Assembly (NCBI RefSeq): GCF_016801865.2
Contig: NC_068939.1
Coordinates: forward strand, 185,480,053-185,544,052
Direction: 5' to 3'
From: Culex pipiens pallens
Taxonomy: Eukaryota; Arthropoda; Insecta; Diptera; Culicidae
Length of the DNA: 64,000 nucleotides
A program made the translations under genes and the position numbers. This document shows, in pieces, positions 21,401-33,194 of the stretch (its first letter is position 1; each line of letters begins with the position of its first letter). The notes under the pieces are model-generated. The model was not told the DNA's origin and did not search any database. It worked only from the letters and a program-made list of their open reading frames with translations.

Positions 21401-24400
21401 TTTGATTTGTTTTTATTTTAAAACATTTTAGGATTTTCAGAATTTTAGGATTTTTAGACGTTTTAGAATTTCAAAAATGTTTGGTATTTTCAAAATTTCC
21501 CTAAGAAATTTAAATTTTTAAATTTTTTAGAACTTTTAAAGAAATTTTAGGATTTTTTTTTCAATTTTTAGAATATTCAAAACTTTGAGGATTTTTAGTT
21601 TTTAGATCTTTAAAGTTTTTAGATTGTTAGATTGTTGTTAGAATTTTTGTGTGTTTTTTTTTTGAATTTTTAGATTTTTAATTAGTTTTAAAATTCTTAA
21701 AGTTCTAATAATTTTTATTTTTTGTTGTATATTTTTAAAATCCTTAGATTTTTTCGGTTTTCATTGTTTGTTTTTTGGATCTTTTCGGATTTTTAAAATT
21801 TTAAAGACATTTCAGAATTCAGAACGCCAGCCCGTGTGGATCAATCGGACCGCGCACTGGACTCACAATCCAGAGGTCGTCGGTTCGAATCCCGCGGCGG
21901 GTGCTCTAAAATTCTGTGTGTAAATATGGGTATTCGGCGCCGTTGCTCCGTGCCATACTTTCATACACTTAGGAGCCCAGGGCGGCGAAGTCCTTGTAGA
22001 TAAAAGGAAGACACTAGTGGTTGGTACTAGCAATGGTGGCCGACAGCTATAAAGTCAACTTCGTTTTTTTTCTGAATTTTTTAAAATTTTCGGATTTTTT
22101 TAAATTGAAAAAAATATAATTATTTTTACTATTTTTTTCAATTTTTAGAATCTGTACAATTTTATGTTTTTTTATAACCCTTTTAAATCTTCTGAAGCTT
22201 TAGATTTATTTTTTTTAATTAGATATTTTTATTTTTTTAAATTTTACCAATTTTTAGAAATTTTACAATTTGTAGAATAAAAAAAATAGAACTTTTTCAA
22301 TTTTTAGAATCATTAAACATTTTGACGATTTTAATTCGCAATTCGCAATTCGCAATTTTCAGTGTAAGAACGGGCCTTGACCGATCTTATGCACTAGGTT
22401 CCCGACGAACACGCACTGCCCTTACACCTACATCTCACCCTTGCTCTGAGTCAGTACGAGCAGCACGCTAGAACACGCTTTGAGTGTTCGTGCCAGGCAT
22501 GCACACCTTCTTTTCCGGTTACGCATTTTAACTCGGCCGGGGGTGGTACATTACGTAGGGTTTGATGTAAGTATAAGCGCCTAACCATTTAAAGTGTGCC
22601 TATCAACTTTCATTAAAGCAAACACTGTTTTATATTTAGTTTGAATTCAAAAACTAGTTGTTATTTTACTGTGTATTGTTTTCTCCTGAAATCATTCCTA
22701 GTGTTGAGTCGTGTTTATATGTTGCTATTTCTTTTGTCGCGGTGTTTTGTTACAATTTTTGGTCCTAAGCATTTTATAAAAGTTTTTCAAAAGTACAATA
22801 GTAATATTTCTGTTGATTCTTTGATCATTCCAAAAATTGAGTAAGGGCTCAAACCTCACTTGTTTTAAAGAAAAGGGTGATGATTGAAAACAATGGACAG
22901 TGAAAGAAATATATTATTGAAGAATCAATAGTAAAAGAAAGATAGTAATTAATGAAGTAGATAAAGAAATTAACAATAGTTAATAAATAGAGGCAACAAA
23001 CAAGCTTAGATTGTATAAGGGCAATTAAGGGAAAACAGACAGTTTGTTACAGCAGCATCAATTAGTAAATAGAGTGGAAAAGCGTTGAGAAATAAGAGAA
23101 TCAAGAAAATAAAATCGAAAACAAATGGACGATAATAAACAGAAGGCGTGTTAGAGAATCAGTGAAACAAAATAAACAGAATATAGATGGTAGATAGAGA
23201 GCCTGGAGCCTATTAGAGGACGGACACCTCAAACCAAAAGCACCAATCGAAGCACGAGAACTTTCAAACGGAGGTACCAATCGAGCAAAAGACAAAGGAT
23301 TTTGCTCGATAGGCACCTCCGCTTGACAGCTTCCGCGCCTCGATTGGCACTTCAAGCCTGAGACGTCCGTTCTCTAACAAGCTCCAGGCTCTCTAATGGT
23401 AGATAAAAACGGAAAGAAGAGAAACCCCGTTGTGCGATGTTTCAGGTACATCCACAGCAGTTGACTCAACATACTGCGAATCAAAACAATACCGTCTACA
23501 ATCACAAATAACTTCCCTTTCCTACATTGTTGCGCCCCTTTCTTTTAGCCGTCTCGACTCTGACCCGCGGTGGTCAAAGGTTTACGATCCGTTTCCACAG
23601 GCCACCAGCTAGGTCATCATGAAAACCAAGCCAACGTGGAGGTAAGAAAATAGGACACTCGCAAGGAACCAGAGCTATACTGTTCTGATCAAGACTATTC
23701 GGATGATCTAACAGAACTACGGATGTAGTTAGTTACGCTCCTTCCAGGATGTTCCTTACGTGGACGTCAACCGAAGAGCACGCAACAAGGTCAGTGCCAT
23801 TGCATGCTCTTAGGTATCAATCCTTGGCCTGCATTTTGACGATTTTAATTGTTTCAAAATTTTTAGGATCCTCAGATTTTTTTTTGAATACTGGAATTTT
23901 TTAAAAATTAAGAATTTAAAGAAAATTTTAAAATATTTTTTTTATTTCTTATATTTTCAGAATTTTAAGATTTTTTTTTTATTTTTTTTACATTTTTTAG
24001 ACTTTTTCGAATTTTAGAAATTAAGAATTTCAGAACCATTGAATTTTTAAAATTTTAAACAAAATCTAGGATTTAAGATTTTTATGATTTTTCTGTAATT
24101 TTTGCAAGTAGTATGCAAAAATTCTTAGAATATTAAAATATCAAAATTTTTAAAATTTTAAAATTCAAAAATATGCAGATCAGCGAAAAAAAAGTTTTAA
24201 ATAAAAAATTGTAGAATTCCTAAAAAGATTCTTAAATTTAAAAAATTCTAGAACCCGAAAATTTCAAAATCAGCTCAAAGATAAAGTTTTAAATTCAAAA
24301 ATTCCAGAATTCCTAATTTTACAAAATCTTAAAAACTTTAAAATTTTTAAAATCTTGAACAATGAAGCTAACATTTTAGGATTAATAACAAATGTTATAA

Positions 24401-25694
24401 AATTGAGTAAACTTTAATATTTGGAAAAAAAACCTTCCCTGACAATCCAGATCTTCCCCGACACTCCAAAATCATTTTCTCTCACCGTCAGCTGCAGTGC
24501 CAGATGGAAGTTCTCCTCCTGCAGCAAATGTTCGCGCTGTTTGGAAATCTCCACGGCCTGAATGCACCACAAGTGCGAGACCGACGCCACATACAGCAGA
24601 CCCTTCTTGCCACGTGCCAAAAAGCGAGCCTTCTGCAGCTGCGGAATGGTCTGAATGAGCAGTCCCTTGTCGGACATGTCCAGGTTGTCGAACACGCGCA
24701 CCTCGATGGCGTCGGTTATCAGCCCAATGATGTACGGCTCGTCCCACACCAACCCTTGGAATGGTTCGCTCCAGATGAGGGACTTTAGGTTGCGGGTGTC
24801 CTTCGTAGTGAGCAGGGATGCGTCCGGCTTCACCAATCCGGTGTTGTTCTCTTTGCCGTCGGTTTTGTACTTTTCCGTGTAAACGGTGACCAGGTATTCG
24901 TCCTTTGCCACGGCAAAGATGTCGTCCTCGATCAGGGAAATGCAGGGTTCGATCGACTTGGACGAGCTGGTCGGGAAGAGGTCAATCTTTTTGGGTTGCT
25001 CTCCTGAAATCTGAAGTGGTGAAAATTAAAATGAATTCTTCAGAGGAAAGAATCTAAACTTCTTCTTACATCGTACATCACGTACTCAGTCTTGAAGCCG
25101 ACGCAAATGTGGTTGTTGTTCCAGGCGATCGTCTTTGGCACATCGTTCAGATCGATGTCGTTGCCAAACTCCAGCAGCGTGTTTTGCTTCCAGTAGTAGC
25201 ACTGCAGCTTCCTTTTCGCCGCGACCGCCAACCGAACCAGCACAATCAGTTCTCCCGTTAGCGATTTTGACTTCTTAATATCCAGCGCAAACACGGTCGC
25301 CCCCTTGGTCTTCTGGGCCGTGTGCATCAGCGGGAAGCCGTGCCGGCTGTAGTCGTGCACGTTGACCACCCCGTCGGACAGGCTGAAGATGAGTTTGTAC
25401 TCCGGAATGGCCTCGATTTGGGTGATTGGCTTTTTGCTGAAATTCTTGTCGTACTGCAGCAGCTGCAGGTCCAGCTTGTTGGTTTCCTGGTTCGGCTCGA
25501 AGGAGTACATCAGCAGGTGGCCCTGCCGGGTTCCGAGGATCAGCTTGTTTTCTGAAAATTGATTACATTTTACGGTCATGAGTCATCTTGCTGTTATCAG
25601 GACCCAAATTTGCTTTCCACCTACCAAATCCCGTCATGGACTCAATCTGCACCGGAATCTTCTCCGGCGGGTATAAAATGTACGCCTCGTGCAT
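18427..25694 (-). CDS. Vps39: Vps39/Vam6, HOPS tethering-complex subunit
   Basis: Six exons on the minus strand: 25694-25625, 25551-25070, 25010-24486, 20151-19241, 19180-19035 and 18977-18427. They total 2685 nt and 894 residues, close to the 886 of the human protein. Vps39 is the Rab7-side subunit of HOPS, which tethers late endosomes and lysosomes before fusion. The N-terminus (MHEAYILYPPEKIPVQIESM) opens a CNH-type beta-propeller with KLILGTRQGHLLMY. The middle is a clathrin-heavy-chain-like helical repeat with IDTTLLKCYL, ELIILYQTKGQHKRALQLL and TIQYLQHLG, all matching the family closely. The C-terminus is the zinc-binding module with CPVC (864-867) and HFSC (887-890). The intron between exons 3 and 4 is 4.3 kb and contains a SINE and a retroelement; the others are 57-73 bp. 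Splice phases all agree and no disruption is seen. Confidence 0.96.
20152..21825. other. Vps39 intron 3, first half: low-complexity A/T sequence
   Basis: About 1.7 kb composed of short words such as TTTTAGAATTTT and AATTTTTAGA in irregular order. No exon, RNA gene or definable tandem unit. A similar texture resumes at 22072-22316 and 23851-24410, indicating one continuous low-complexity tract interrupted by two insertions. Confidence 0.6.
21826..22071 (+). mobile_element. tRNA-derived SINE (Val-like, CAC anticodon loop)
   Basis: The 5' 78 bases fold as a tRNA-like head: the stem-loop CTGGA-CTCACAA-TCCAG (anticodon position CAC) is followed by GGTTCGAATCCC as T-arm/box B. A roughly 160-bp body follows, with GGTGGCCGACAGCTATAAAG near the end and a terminal T run. 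The body and its position in an intron show a SINE rather than a tRNA gene. Culicine genomes carry many such SINEs. Confidence 0.75.
22337..23831 (-). mobile_element. 1.5 kb retroelement on the minus strand with 19-bp target-site duplication
   Basis: A 19-bp repeat, CATTTTGACGATTTTAATT, occurs at 22318-22336 and 23832-23850. At the left boundary lie three tandem ATTCGCA units, that is, a short tandem-repeat 3' tail on the minus strand, as seen in I-like and related non-LTR elements. The body is GC-richer than the flanking tract, but no reverse transcriptase or endonuclease is encoded, so it is non-autonomous or 5'-truncated. A foldback element (23195-23395) inserted later. Family not recognised. 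Confidence 0.75.
23195..23395. mobile_element. 201-bp foldback element with 8-bp target-site duplication
   Basis: The arms of about 95 bp start TAGAGAGCCTGGAGC and are inverted at the right end. The flanks repeat ATGGTAGA (23187-23194 and 23396-23403). An 8-bp duplication suggests mobilisation by a hAT-type transposase. It sits inside the retroelement at 22337-23831 and is therefore younger. Confidence 0.85.
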
Positions 25695-26264
25695 CTTGAA
25701 AACGCAGCTTAATCGATTTTAATAATCAAAATTCCAGATTTCCTTCCACTTTTCGCAAAACACAACACTGCAAATTTTCTTGTTTTGAACTTTTGAAGTT
25801 TCTTGTCAAAACGGGACTGGAAAGCAAAATCGAAACGTAAACAGTTGTGTACGCTCAAGAAACATTACTCATTTTTTGACTTCGTGCTACTCAAGCGCAA
25901 TAGGGGAACGCAAAGTTGAGTAAGTTGTGCTTTCGGGATTGTGCTTTAAAATGGCATTCGAAGATTTCTGAACACGTGTGGCAATTCTCAGGATAGTTTT
26001 AAAAAAATCATAAGCGCCAAATGTATTTTCAAACTCAAAAATGCTTTAAATTGTTCATCTGCACGACCTTTAAATGAATTGTCATGAAAAACAATGATAA
26101 TTTGATTTGATTTAGTGAAATAATCAAATAAGTGTTGGAGTTCGCCATGGCCGTTACGACGTAATGCAAACTAATCAATGATTTGTTCGCTTTTTTATAT
26201 AATGAAAATTCTGAAAATAAACAACGCGACAATGAAACACACATTATACACTTAACTGATGGTT
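25695..26264. other. spacer between Vps39 and Mmsdh
   Basis: It contains the presumed Vps39 promoter and 5' UTR (25695 to about 25930) and the tail of the Mmsdh transcription unit. No other gene is seen; the frame at 26035-26244 on the minus strand is unremarkable. Confidence 0.4.
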
Positions 26265-26270
26265 TTTATT
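26265..26270 (-). terminator. AATAAA polyadenylation signal for Mmsdh
   Basis: AATAAA on the minus strand, about 117 bp downstream of the Mmsdh stop at 26387. Confidence 0.65.
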
Positions 26271-26386
26271 AAGAACCGAATATCAAATCATTTCAAATGC
26301 TGAATATACAAACTCTGTCGTTACCCTAATAAATGCACGCGTTTCTTGGAAGACATCATCCCTGTTTGTCCTGACCCCGTAAAGTT

Positions 26387-29127
26387 TTACTTCATCGTGG
26401 GCATGGCGACGGCGGCCTGGGTGTGCGAAACGTCCGTTTCCCTCCACAGCTGGGTGACGGTCTTGGTCTGGGTGTAGAACTTGATACCCTGCTTTCCGTA
26501 AAAGTGGCAATCGCCCTGGAAGCTGCCACGCGTTCCGGTGAACGAGAACATGGGCAGCGGCACTGGGATGGGAACGTTCACGCCAACCTGGCCGGCATCG
26601 ATCTCGTTGACGAACTTCCTGGCGGTGGCTCCGTTGGTGGTGAAGATGGCGGTTCCGTTTCCGTACGGGTTGTTGTTGACCAACTCAATGGCTTCGTCCA
26701 GCGTGTCAACGGTCAGGCACACAAGCACCGGGCCGAAAATTTCCTCGGTGTAGCACTTCATGTTCGGCTTGACGTCGGTGATGATGGTTGGGCCAACAAA
26801 GTTTCCTTTCTCAAAGTTCGAGACCTTGATGTCACGTCCATCGAGCACAATCTTGGCGCCCTCCTTGGCACCCGATTCAACCAGTTCGTTGATGCGCTGC
26901 TTGGACTGGGGCGAAATAACTGGTCCGACATCGGTTCCGGGAACGTGGCCAGCGTTGACCTTCAGTTTGCGGGCACGATCGACCAGGTCGGGGATCCATT
27001 GCTTGGACTCACCCACAAATACAGCGGTAGACAGAGCCATGCAGCGTTGTCCAGCGGCGCCAAAGGCAGCACCAGCCAGCTGGTTCAAGGTGTTTTCCTT
27101 GTTGGCGTCAGCCATGATGATTCCGTGGTTCTTGGCACCCATGTTGGACTGCACGCGCTTGCCGTTGCGTCCCGCACGCTCGTAGATGTACTTTCCGGCC
27201 TGATCCGAACCGACAAACGAAACAGCCTTGATGGCTGGGTTGTCACAGATAAAGTTCACGGCATCGTGCGCTCCGTGAATCACGTTCACCACACCCGGTG
27301 GGCAGCCAGCTTCGTTGAGCATCTCCATCAGCATCATCGTAGCTCCAGGCACGCGTTCCGATGGCTTGATAATACTGGTGTTGCCACAGGTTATCGCGAC
27401 CGGGAACATCCACAGCGGAATCATAGCCGGGAAGTTGAACGGGCAAATACCAGCCGTGACTCCAAGCGGCAACGTGTACGAATACGTGTCCATATCCTTG
27501 GCGATGTTCGGCATGGTTTCTCCCATCTGCAAGCTCGTGATCGAACAGCAGTGCTCGACGACCTCTGTGAAATGAGTTAAAAATAAGCATCAAAACATTC
27601 TGACCGAGTCTCCGAAACTTACGAAGTCCACGCAGCACGTCGCCCTCGGCGTCAATCAGCGTCTTGCCCTGTTCCTTCGTGATGTTCTTGGCAATCTCGG
27701 ACATGTTGTTGCGGATGATGTGCTGCAGCTTCAGCATGACCTGCTGCCGGCCCAGAATCGACGTCTGGCTCCAGGTCTTGAAGGCCTTCTTCGAGGACTC
27801 GACCGCCGCTTCCATCTCGGCGTTGGTGCACTTGGGCACGCGCGTCACCACGTCGTTGGTCGCGGGATCGTGCAGGTCGATCCACTCCGTCGTCTTGGAG
27901 TCGACGAACTTTCCGTCGATGAACATCTTCGTGGTGGGCACGGACGCGGTGCTGTAGCTGCGCTGGAGTCCATTGCGGCACTGGGTGGGAGATGAGTTGT
28001 TGGTGAATGATTTTGACTTGATTATAGTTATCAAAATTTCATTTAAAATGTGTTTTGTTCATTTTAAGCATTACGCCTGGTCGCATGTTTCCATGCAGTG
28101 CAAATGGCGCGATAACGAAAATGCTGGGCGTTAATCAATTTAAGACATTCTCCAAGATTTCCTCGAAAATTTAGCTTTCGATTTCGCTGTTCTTTAAAAT
28201 ACTTTTCATGCGTAAATTTTACACAAAAGTTAAGTGTTTTCCTGGGAGAGTGTAGCGAATCAAAAAACTTTTTGGCAACACGCTAAACTGATAGTGTTAA
28301 TCTTTACTCAAACTTTATTATTATTACTCAAAATCCTCGAACTGCATCGATTAGAAATTAACACCAAAGGTCACGGAAGTGGCGCCAGGTTCCGACTTCC
28401 GCCATTGAAATTCAAATGCAGCGCACAGACTTAAGTCGCTCGCGTAAATTTCTGGAAGGTAAATCTGCTCTACGACGCACAGTGTGGCGCGAGGGGGTTG
28501 CATAACAAACCACCGCGCACTGCTGTTATGATTGCTTTAAATTGATAGAACCAATTGGCGATGTGCTATCATAGGACGACCCTTACAAACTTGACTCTTG
28601 GGGGCACGTTGGATGCGATCGTGACACGTGTGACGATTCTTAATTTTGTGAAGCATTGAACCCTGTTTATTAAGAAAAATCGGGATTTCAAACTTGGAAA
28701 GACATGTGACTTTTCATTTCTTATCGGTTGTGGAGAATATTTGACTTAGATAAAACTGAAACGACCTTAAACTTTGCAATAGACATCATGTCAAGTAGTT
28801 TGCCCAGCTTTATAATGCGTAGATAGTGTTATTAATTTTAAACTTTCAGTACTACAGCCCTTCCCACAATAATCGCCCGATGTGTGCTGACCTTGAACCA
28901 GGCCAAAATTTCGGCACCGTCACGCACAGACACTGTGAAATTAATTTTCTAAAAATATTCTCAAGAATACACTAACACATGCCTCAAGAAGTTGGAATAT
29001 GTCGCACTTTTGCCACATTTTCCAAAATAAAGAGTTCGCATTACATAACGATAATTAGCAGATAATGCTTCAAAATGACCCCAAAATAAAGTCTTACCTG
29101 CAGTGCCAAAAGTCTGACCAGGGCCAT
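26387..29127 (-). CDS. ALDH6A1: methylmalonate-semialdehyde dehydrogenase (acylating), mitochondrial
   Basis: Three exons on the minus strand: 29127-29098 (MALVRLLALQ), 27980-27623 and 27564-26387. They total 1566 nt and 521 residues, normal for the family. The enzyme converts malonate or methylmalonate semialdehyde to acetyl- or propionyl-CoA with NAD in valine and pyrimidine breakdown in the mitochondrial matrix. The first exon plus the start of the second gives a basic presequence (ending about RNGLQRSYSTA). The frame LRGLQVVEHC is restored exactly across intron 2. Family motifs include MGETMPNIAKDMD, the nucleotide-binding FNFPAMIPLWMFP, SFVGSDQAGKYIYERAG and NMGAKNHG. The catalytic cysteine is in GAAGQRCMALS (Cys 304). 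Intron 1 is 1.1 kb and intron 2 is 58 bp. Third-position GC is high relative to the flanks, which leaves a long antisense open frame. Confidence 0.97.
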
Positions 29128-29209
29128 TTTGTCCAAGGGAACCAAAAAACTAATCACGAAGAAGGGAAAGATCTGTCGTCGCTGCTGCCACCGGGACGTT
29201 TGGAAAGGA

Positions 29210-29214
29210 ACTGA
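29210..29214 (-). promoter_or_regulatory. candidate initiator (TCAGT) for Mmsdh
   Basis: TCAGT read on the minus strand lies about 85 bases upstream of the ATG at 29127. There is no TATA box and no clear downstream promoter element at the expected spacing, so this is tentative. Confidence 0.25.
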
Positions 29215-30179
29215 ACTGGGCGGCTACGTCGACAGGCAGTCAGGCCAGACCTCCAACTTTTATTTTTTTATTTTTTGCTCTTTTAATCAGGAACAAAACT
29301 TGTTTTTGTTGCTACACACTCGCCGCCGTATCAGTGTGGGTAGTTTTTGGTCTAAGCTTTTTTCGCGGCTGCCATGCGAGAACGAATTGATAAAAATTAT
29401 AAATAAAAAACAACTTGAGAAATGTTTGGATGGGGCGTAAATTGATCACTGTTTTGAGCAAGCAAAATTTGAATTTCAATGATTCTAGATTTTTTCTTAA
29501 ATATTACGCGATGTTCATAAATATTGACTATTTGTCATTTTGAAAGCTTAGTCAAGGTGCGCGAAAGTGTGTGTAAAATGTACGACCGGTGCGATTTCTA
29601 TGTCAGTGTTGCGGCACACGTTGTGATGGTATGAAATAGAGATTCAAGTGTTTAGTTCTGTTGAAATCGTTATGATCAATTCGAGTTTAAAATGTACTTT
29701 ATTATGAGCTTGGGTTTTGAAATAAGACGATCAATGATCATAAAAAAATATAAAAATAAATATAACATCATTATAAAAAATATAACTTTATAAAACAAAA
29801 TAATAAAAGGAAAAAGAACCAAAAAAGAATTCCAGACCAATGTCTAGACTCGATTTCCGAAGCCGCTTGATTCAAATTTTGATAGAAATAAAAAAAATTC
29901 GTATTAGAATTGCATAAAACTTCAATCAATAGATTGTTAAAAATATAACATTATTAAATTTATAAAACTATCAAATTCTAATATTCTCTGTAATTTCAAA
30001 ATCAAACCATTCAATGAATTTAATATTGTGTGATACTTTTTGTATAATTTTTTAAACTGTGGTTTATTTTTTAAAAACTGTGCTCCTTTGAAATTAAGTT
30101 TTTTTCTCCCCTTCTCCTCGATCTTGACCAGAACCGAGAGACAAATGCTTTGAGTGAAATTTGTACAAGCCTTCAAAAA
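29215..30179. other. intergenic, mostly AT-rich
   Basis: No gene is recognised. From about 29640 the sequence becomes very A/T-rich and grades into the tandem region. Confidence 0.4.
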
Positions 30180-31240
30180 ATACTAAATTAATAAACTATT
30201 AAATAATTAAATTTTTAGATTATTCAATTATCAAATTTTTGAATTATTATACTATTAAATTATAAATACATTAAATTATTAAATAGTTAAATTATGAAAT
30301 TATTGAATTATGAAATTATGAAATTATTGAATTATGAAATTATGAAATTATGTAATTATTAAATTATTAGATTATTCAATTGAAAATCATTTAATTATTA
30401 AATTAATAAATTATTAAAAAATTAAATTATTAAACTAATAAATTATTGATTATTTAATTGATAAACTAATAAATTATTCATTACTTAATTATTAAACTAA
30501 TAAATTATTAGTTACTAAATTATTAAACAAATAGATTATTAAATAATTAAATTATAAAATTATAAAGCTATAAAATTATAACATTATAAAATTATAAAAT
30601 TGAAAATTTATAAAATTATAAAATTATAAAATTATAAAGCTATAAAATCATAAAATTATAAAATAATAAAAGTATAAAATTATAAAATTATAAAATTATG
30701 AAATTATAAAATTATAAAATTATAAAATTATAAAATTATAAAATTATAAAATTATAAAATTATAAAATTATAAAATTATAAAATTATAAAATTATAAAAT
30801 TATAAAATTATAAAATTATAAAATTATAAAATTATAAAATTATAAAATTATAAAATTATAAAATTATAAAATTATAAAATTATAAAATTATAAAATTATA
30901 AAATTATAAAATTATAAAATTATAAAATTATAAAATTACAAAATTGTAAAATTATAAAATTATAAAATTATAAAATTATAAAATTATAAAATTATAAAAT
31001 TATAAAATTATAAACTTTTAAAATTATAAAATTGTAAAATTATAAAATTATAAAATTATAAAATTATAAAATTATAAAATTATAAAATTATAAACTTTTA
31101 AAATTATAAAATTATAAAATTATAAATTATTTAATTATAAAATTATAAAATTACAAAATTATAAAATTATAAAATCAAAAATTATTTAATTGGTCAATTA
31201 TTAATTTATTAAATTATTAGATTAGATTAGATAAAGTTAT
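30180..31240. repeat. AT-rich tandem region centred on an (ATAAAATT)n array
   Basis: The core at about 30545-31190 is a near-perfect 8-bp array of ATAAAATT. The flanks (30180-30545 and 31190-31240) have related, degenerate AAATTATTA words. Eight bp is not a multiple of three and no long frame results. Sporadic variants such as AAACTTTTA recur at 31012 and 31091, about 79 bp apart, suggesting a local higher-order duplication. Confidence 0.95.
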
Positions 31241-31744
31241 GAATAATCGAGACATTAAATTGCAAAAAAAATAAATAAAATAATAAATTTATTACAGTAT
31301 TAAAATAAAAATTACTTTCTCATTCACCTAAATTATGAAATTATTGAATCATGAAATAATTAAAATTTATAAAATTATAATAAAATTTAACAATTACAAA
31401 TCAGTTTGATGAAAAAAGTTTAAACATAATAAAATTTTAAACTAATATTTCAAAATTATAATCTAAACATAAAATCTCTTAAATTGTTTACTCAAATTTA
31501 TCCTAAAATTGTCAGCATTATTTGTTAAAAAAAAACATAAGAAATATTATAACAATAATCACAATATGCAACTTCGTAATTTCATTAAATTGTGAAATTC
31601 GAAACATTTGAAGCTCATTAAAAACGATAAAAAAAAACCAAAATAAGTCAATAATTGGGGAAATTTTCTTCAACCAAAAATATGCTCTCAGTTACGTTTG
31701 TAAGATGATAATATGAACCTAAATATCTAATCTAAAAGCAAACA
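31241..31744. other. AT-rich spacer downstream of glutaredoxin
   Basis: Nothing recognised. Confidence 0.4.
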
Positions 31745-31750
31745 TTTATT
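31745..31750 (-). terminator. AATAAA polyadenylation signal for glutaredoxin 5
   Basis: AATAAA on the minus strand 43-48 bases beyond the stop codon. Confidence 0.7.
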
Positions 31751-31792
31751 CAACAAAAAAAAAAAGTACAAGTCATTGCTCGCAGTCTAAAT

Positions 31793-32297
31793 CTACTTCT
31801 TGTCCCCTTCCGGCTCTCCGGCCAGCGCCGACTTGATGCCGACCTTTTTCAGCTCGTCAATCAGCTCGCCATTCTGGTGCATCTGGAGCATGATGTCGCA
31901 ACCGCCGACAAACTCGCCGTTGATGAAAATCTGAGGAATCGTGGGCCAGTTGGAGTAATCCTTGATACCTGTTGGAAAGTTCAAAAATGTTTTAAAATCC
32001 TCATACAAAAGCACAAAACATCTCACCCTGTCGCAGCGCATCACTGGACAGCACGTCGTGGCTGTCGTAGGTGACCGAGTGCATCCGCAGGATCTGCACG
32101 ACGGCGTTGCTGAACCCGCACCGCGGTGCTTCCGGATTGCCCTTCATAAACACCACCACCTTGTTGTTTTTGACGAGTTTGTCAATTTCCTTCGGCTCGA
32201 GTGCCGTCGGCGCACAGAAGGCGCGGGTCAACGGAAGGAACTGGCGACGGGACTGGCCGGCCAGCACGCCGGAAGCGATTCTGCCCAGGAGAGCCAT
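31793..32297 (-). CDS. Grx5: monothiol glutaredoxin 5, mitochondrial
   Basis: Two exons on the minus strand, 32297-32027 and 31968-31793, with a 58-bp intron. Together they total 447 nt and 148 residues. The N-terminal ~30 residues (MALLGRIASGVLAGQSRRQF) are basic and hydroxylated, a mitochondrial targeting sequence. The single-domain glutaredoxin fold follows: KNNKVVVFMKG, the monothiol active site CGFS (Cys 60), the cis-proline strand WPTIPQIFI and the glutathione-binding GEFVGGCDI. Glutaredoxin 5 transfers [2Fe-2S] clusters from the ISCU scaffold to later acceptors in the matrix. The start at 32297 is preferred because it begins the targeting peptide. An upstream ATG at 32393 reads in frame but adds an atypical 32-residue extension. 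The splice restores DALRQ/GIKDYSNW exactly. Confidence 0.96.
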
Positions 32298-32623
32298 TTG
32301 CCGGTGGTTAGAATTTGAGGATTTGAGTGAAAAAAACGACTTCCAGTCTGAATTATCTAACGCAATGTTTTGATTTCGACGGTAACATTTCAAAAGGCAT
32401 CATGTACATTTTGACACTTTCTGGGTTATTGCATATTCTGAAAGTACTCCTAATAAGCTACCTCTCCACCAAAAATGAGCAAAAGTTACTTCAGTAAAGT
32501 CCGTATAATCATGATTTTAAATAAAGTATTGCGCCTTGCAGCAATTTATAGAGTTTTGTGTCAATCGTGCTAGGCCTAGATTTTTTCATCACACTGCTTT
32601 GCAGGACTGAGAACTGTCAACTT
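32298..32623. other. glutaredoxin 5 upstream region
   Basis: Presumed promoter and 5' UTR on the minus strand. Nothing else is recognised. Confidence 0.4.
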
Positions 32624-32716
32624 TGCGCACTTTGCACCTCAGTAGAGTGCTGCGGGAAAATTTTCATCACAGTTGGCAAACTGATTTTCCATCACACCAG
32701 CAACACAGAACAAGTG

Positions 32717-32931
32717 CAATGCATCGACTTCTGACCACAATCTAGTCACCAAGCTGTGGTAGCCGAGGCAGTAAGTCATTGAGATGGTCTGTTAAAGGTT
32801 CCTGACTCGATTCTCGTAGTTGGAACTTTTGAGTTTTTTTTTTGACAGGTTATTTTTTTTCTAATGAACTCAAGGGTATAATTCTATCGGCCACCTCGAG
32901 CTGTGTTCGCTGAGTGCGTAAAAGGTACCAT
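32717..32931 (+). mobile_element. tRNA-carrying MITE, copy 3 (degenerate, ends missing)
   Basis: The segment from GCATCGACTTCTGAC to GGTACCA aligns with the inner part of the 419-bp elements at 10405 and 10935. It includes CACCAAGCTGTGG, the box-A-like GTAGCCGAGGCAG and the following T-runs. Substitutions are many and the CACCC termini are absent, so it is an old copy. Confidence 0.6.
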
Positions 32932-33194
32932 GAATTGGCTATAAATTTAACAAAGTTCTGGCTATAACCAATCAGTTAACAGGCTCTGACAGAATGGGGG
33001 GCACACGCATGGGAAACTTTTTGATATGAATGACCCCTCGGACAAATCTAGAACAAATTTCGGTCGAAGGAGGGGGGGGGGAGGGTGGGGCACGGGCTCC
33101 ACCAGGCCCCCTCTGGTACCGCCAGTGAAACCAATACTTCGTAGATGAAAGAAGCTTTTACATTTGTCAGTAAAAACAGTTGGTGCTAGAACCG

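Noticed and set aside
21826..21905. Functional tRNA-Val gene
   Set aside because: The tRNA-like head is joined to a conserved SINE body, and no separate terminator follows the tRNA part.
26423..27580. 385-codon open frame on the plus strand
   Set aside because: It is exactly antisense to the conserved Mmsdh exon 3. High GC at third positions of the real gene leaves stops rare on the other strand, and the translated product has no recognisable motif.
30545..31190. Regularly spaced repeat resembling a CRISPR array
   Set aside because: The units are contiguous 8-mers without spacers in a eukaryotic genome; it is a simple AT satellite.
32298..32393. Upstream start for glutaredoxin 5 at 32393
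   Set aside because: In frame, but the added 32 residues are unlike mitochondrial presequences, and the ATG at 32297 already begins a typical one.
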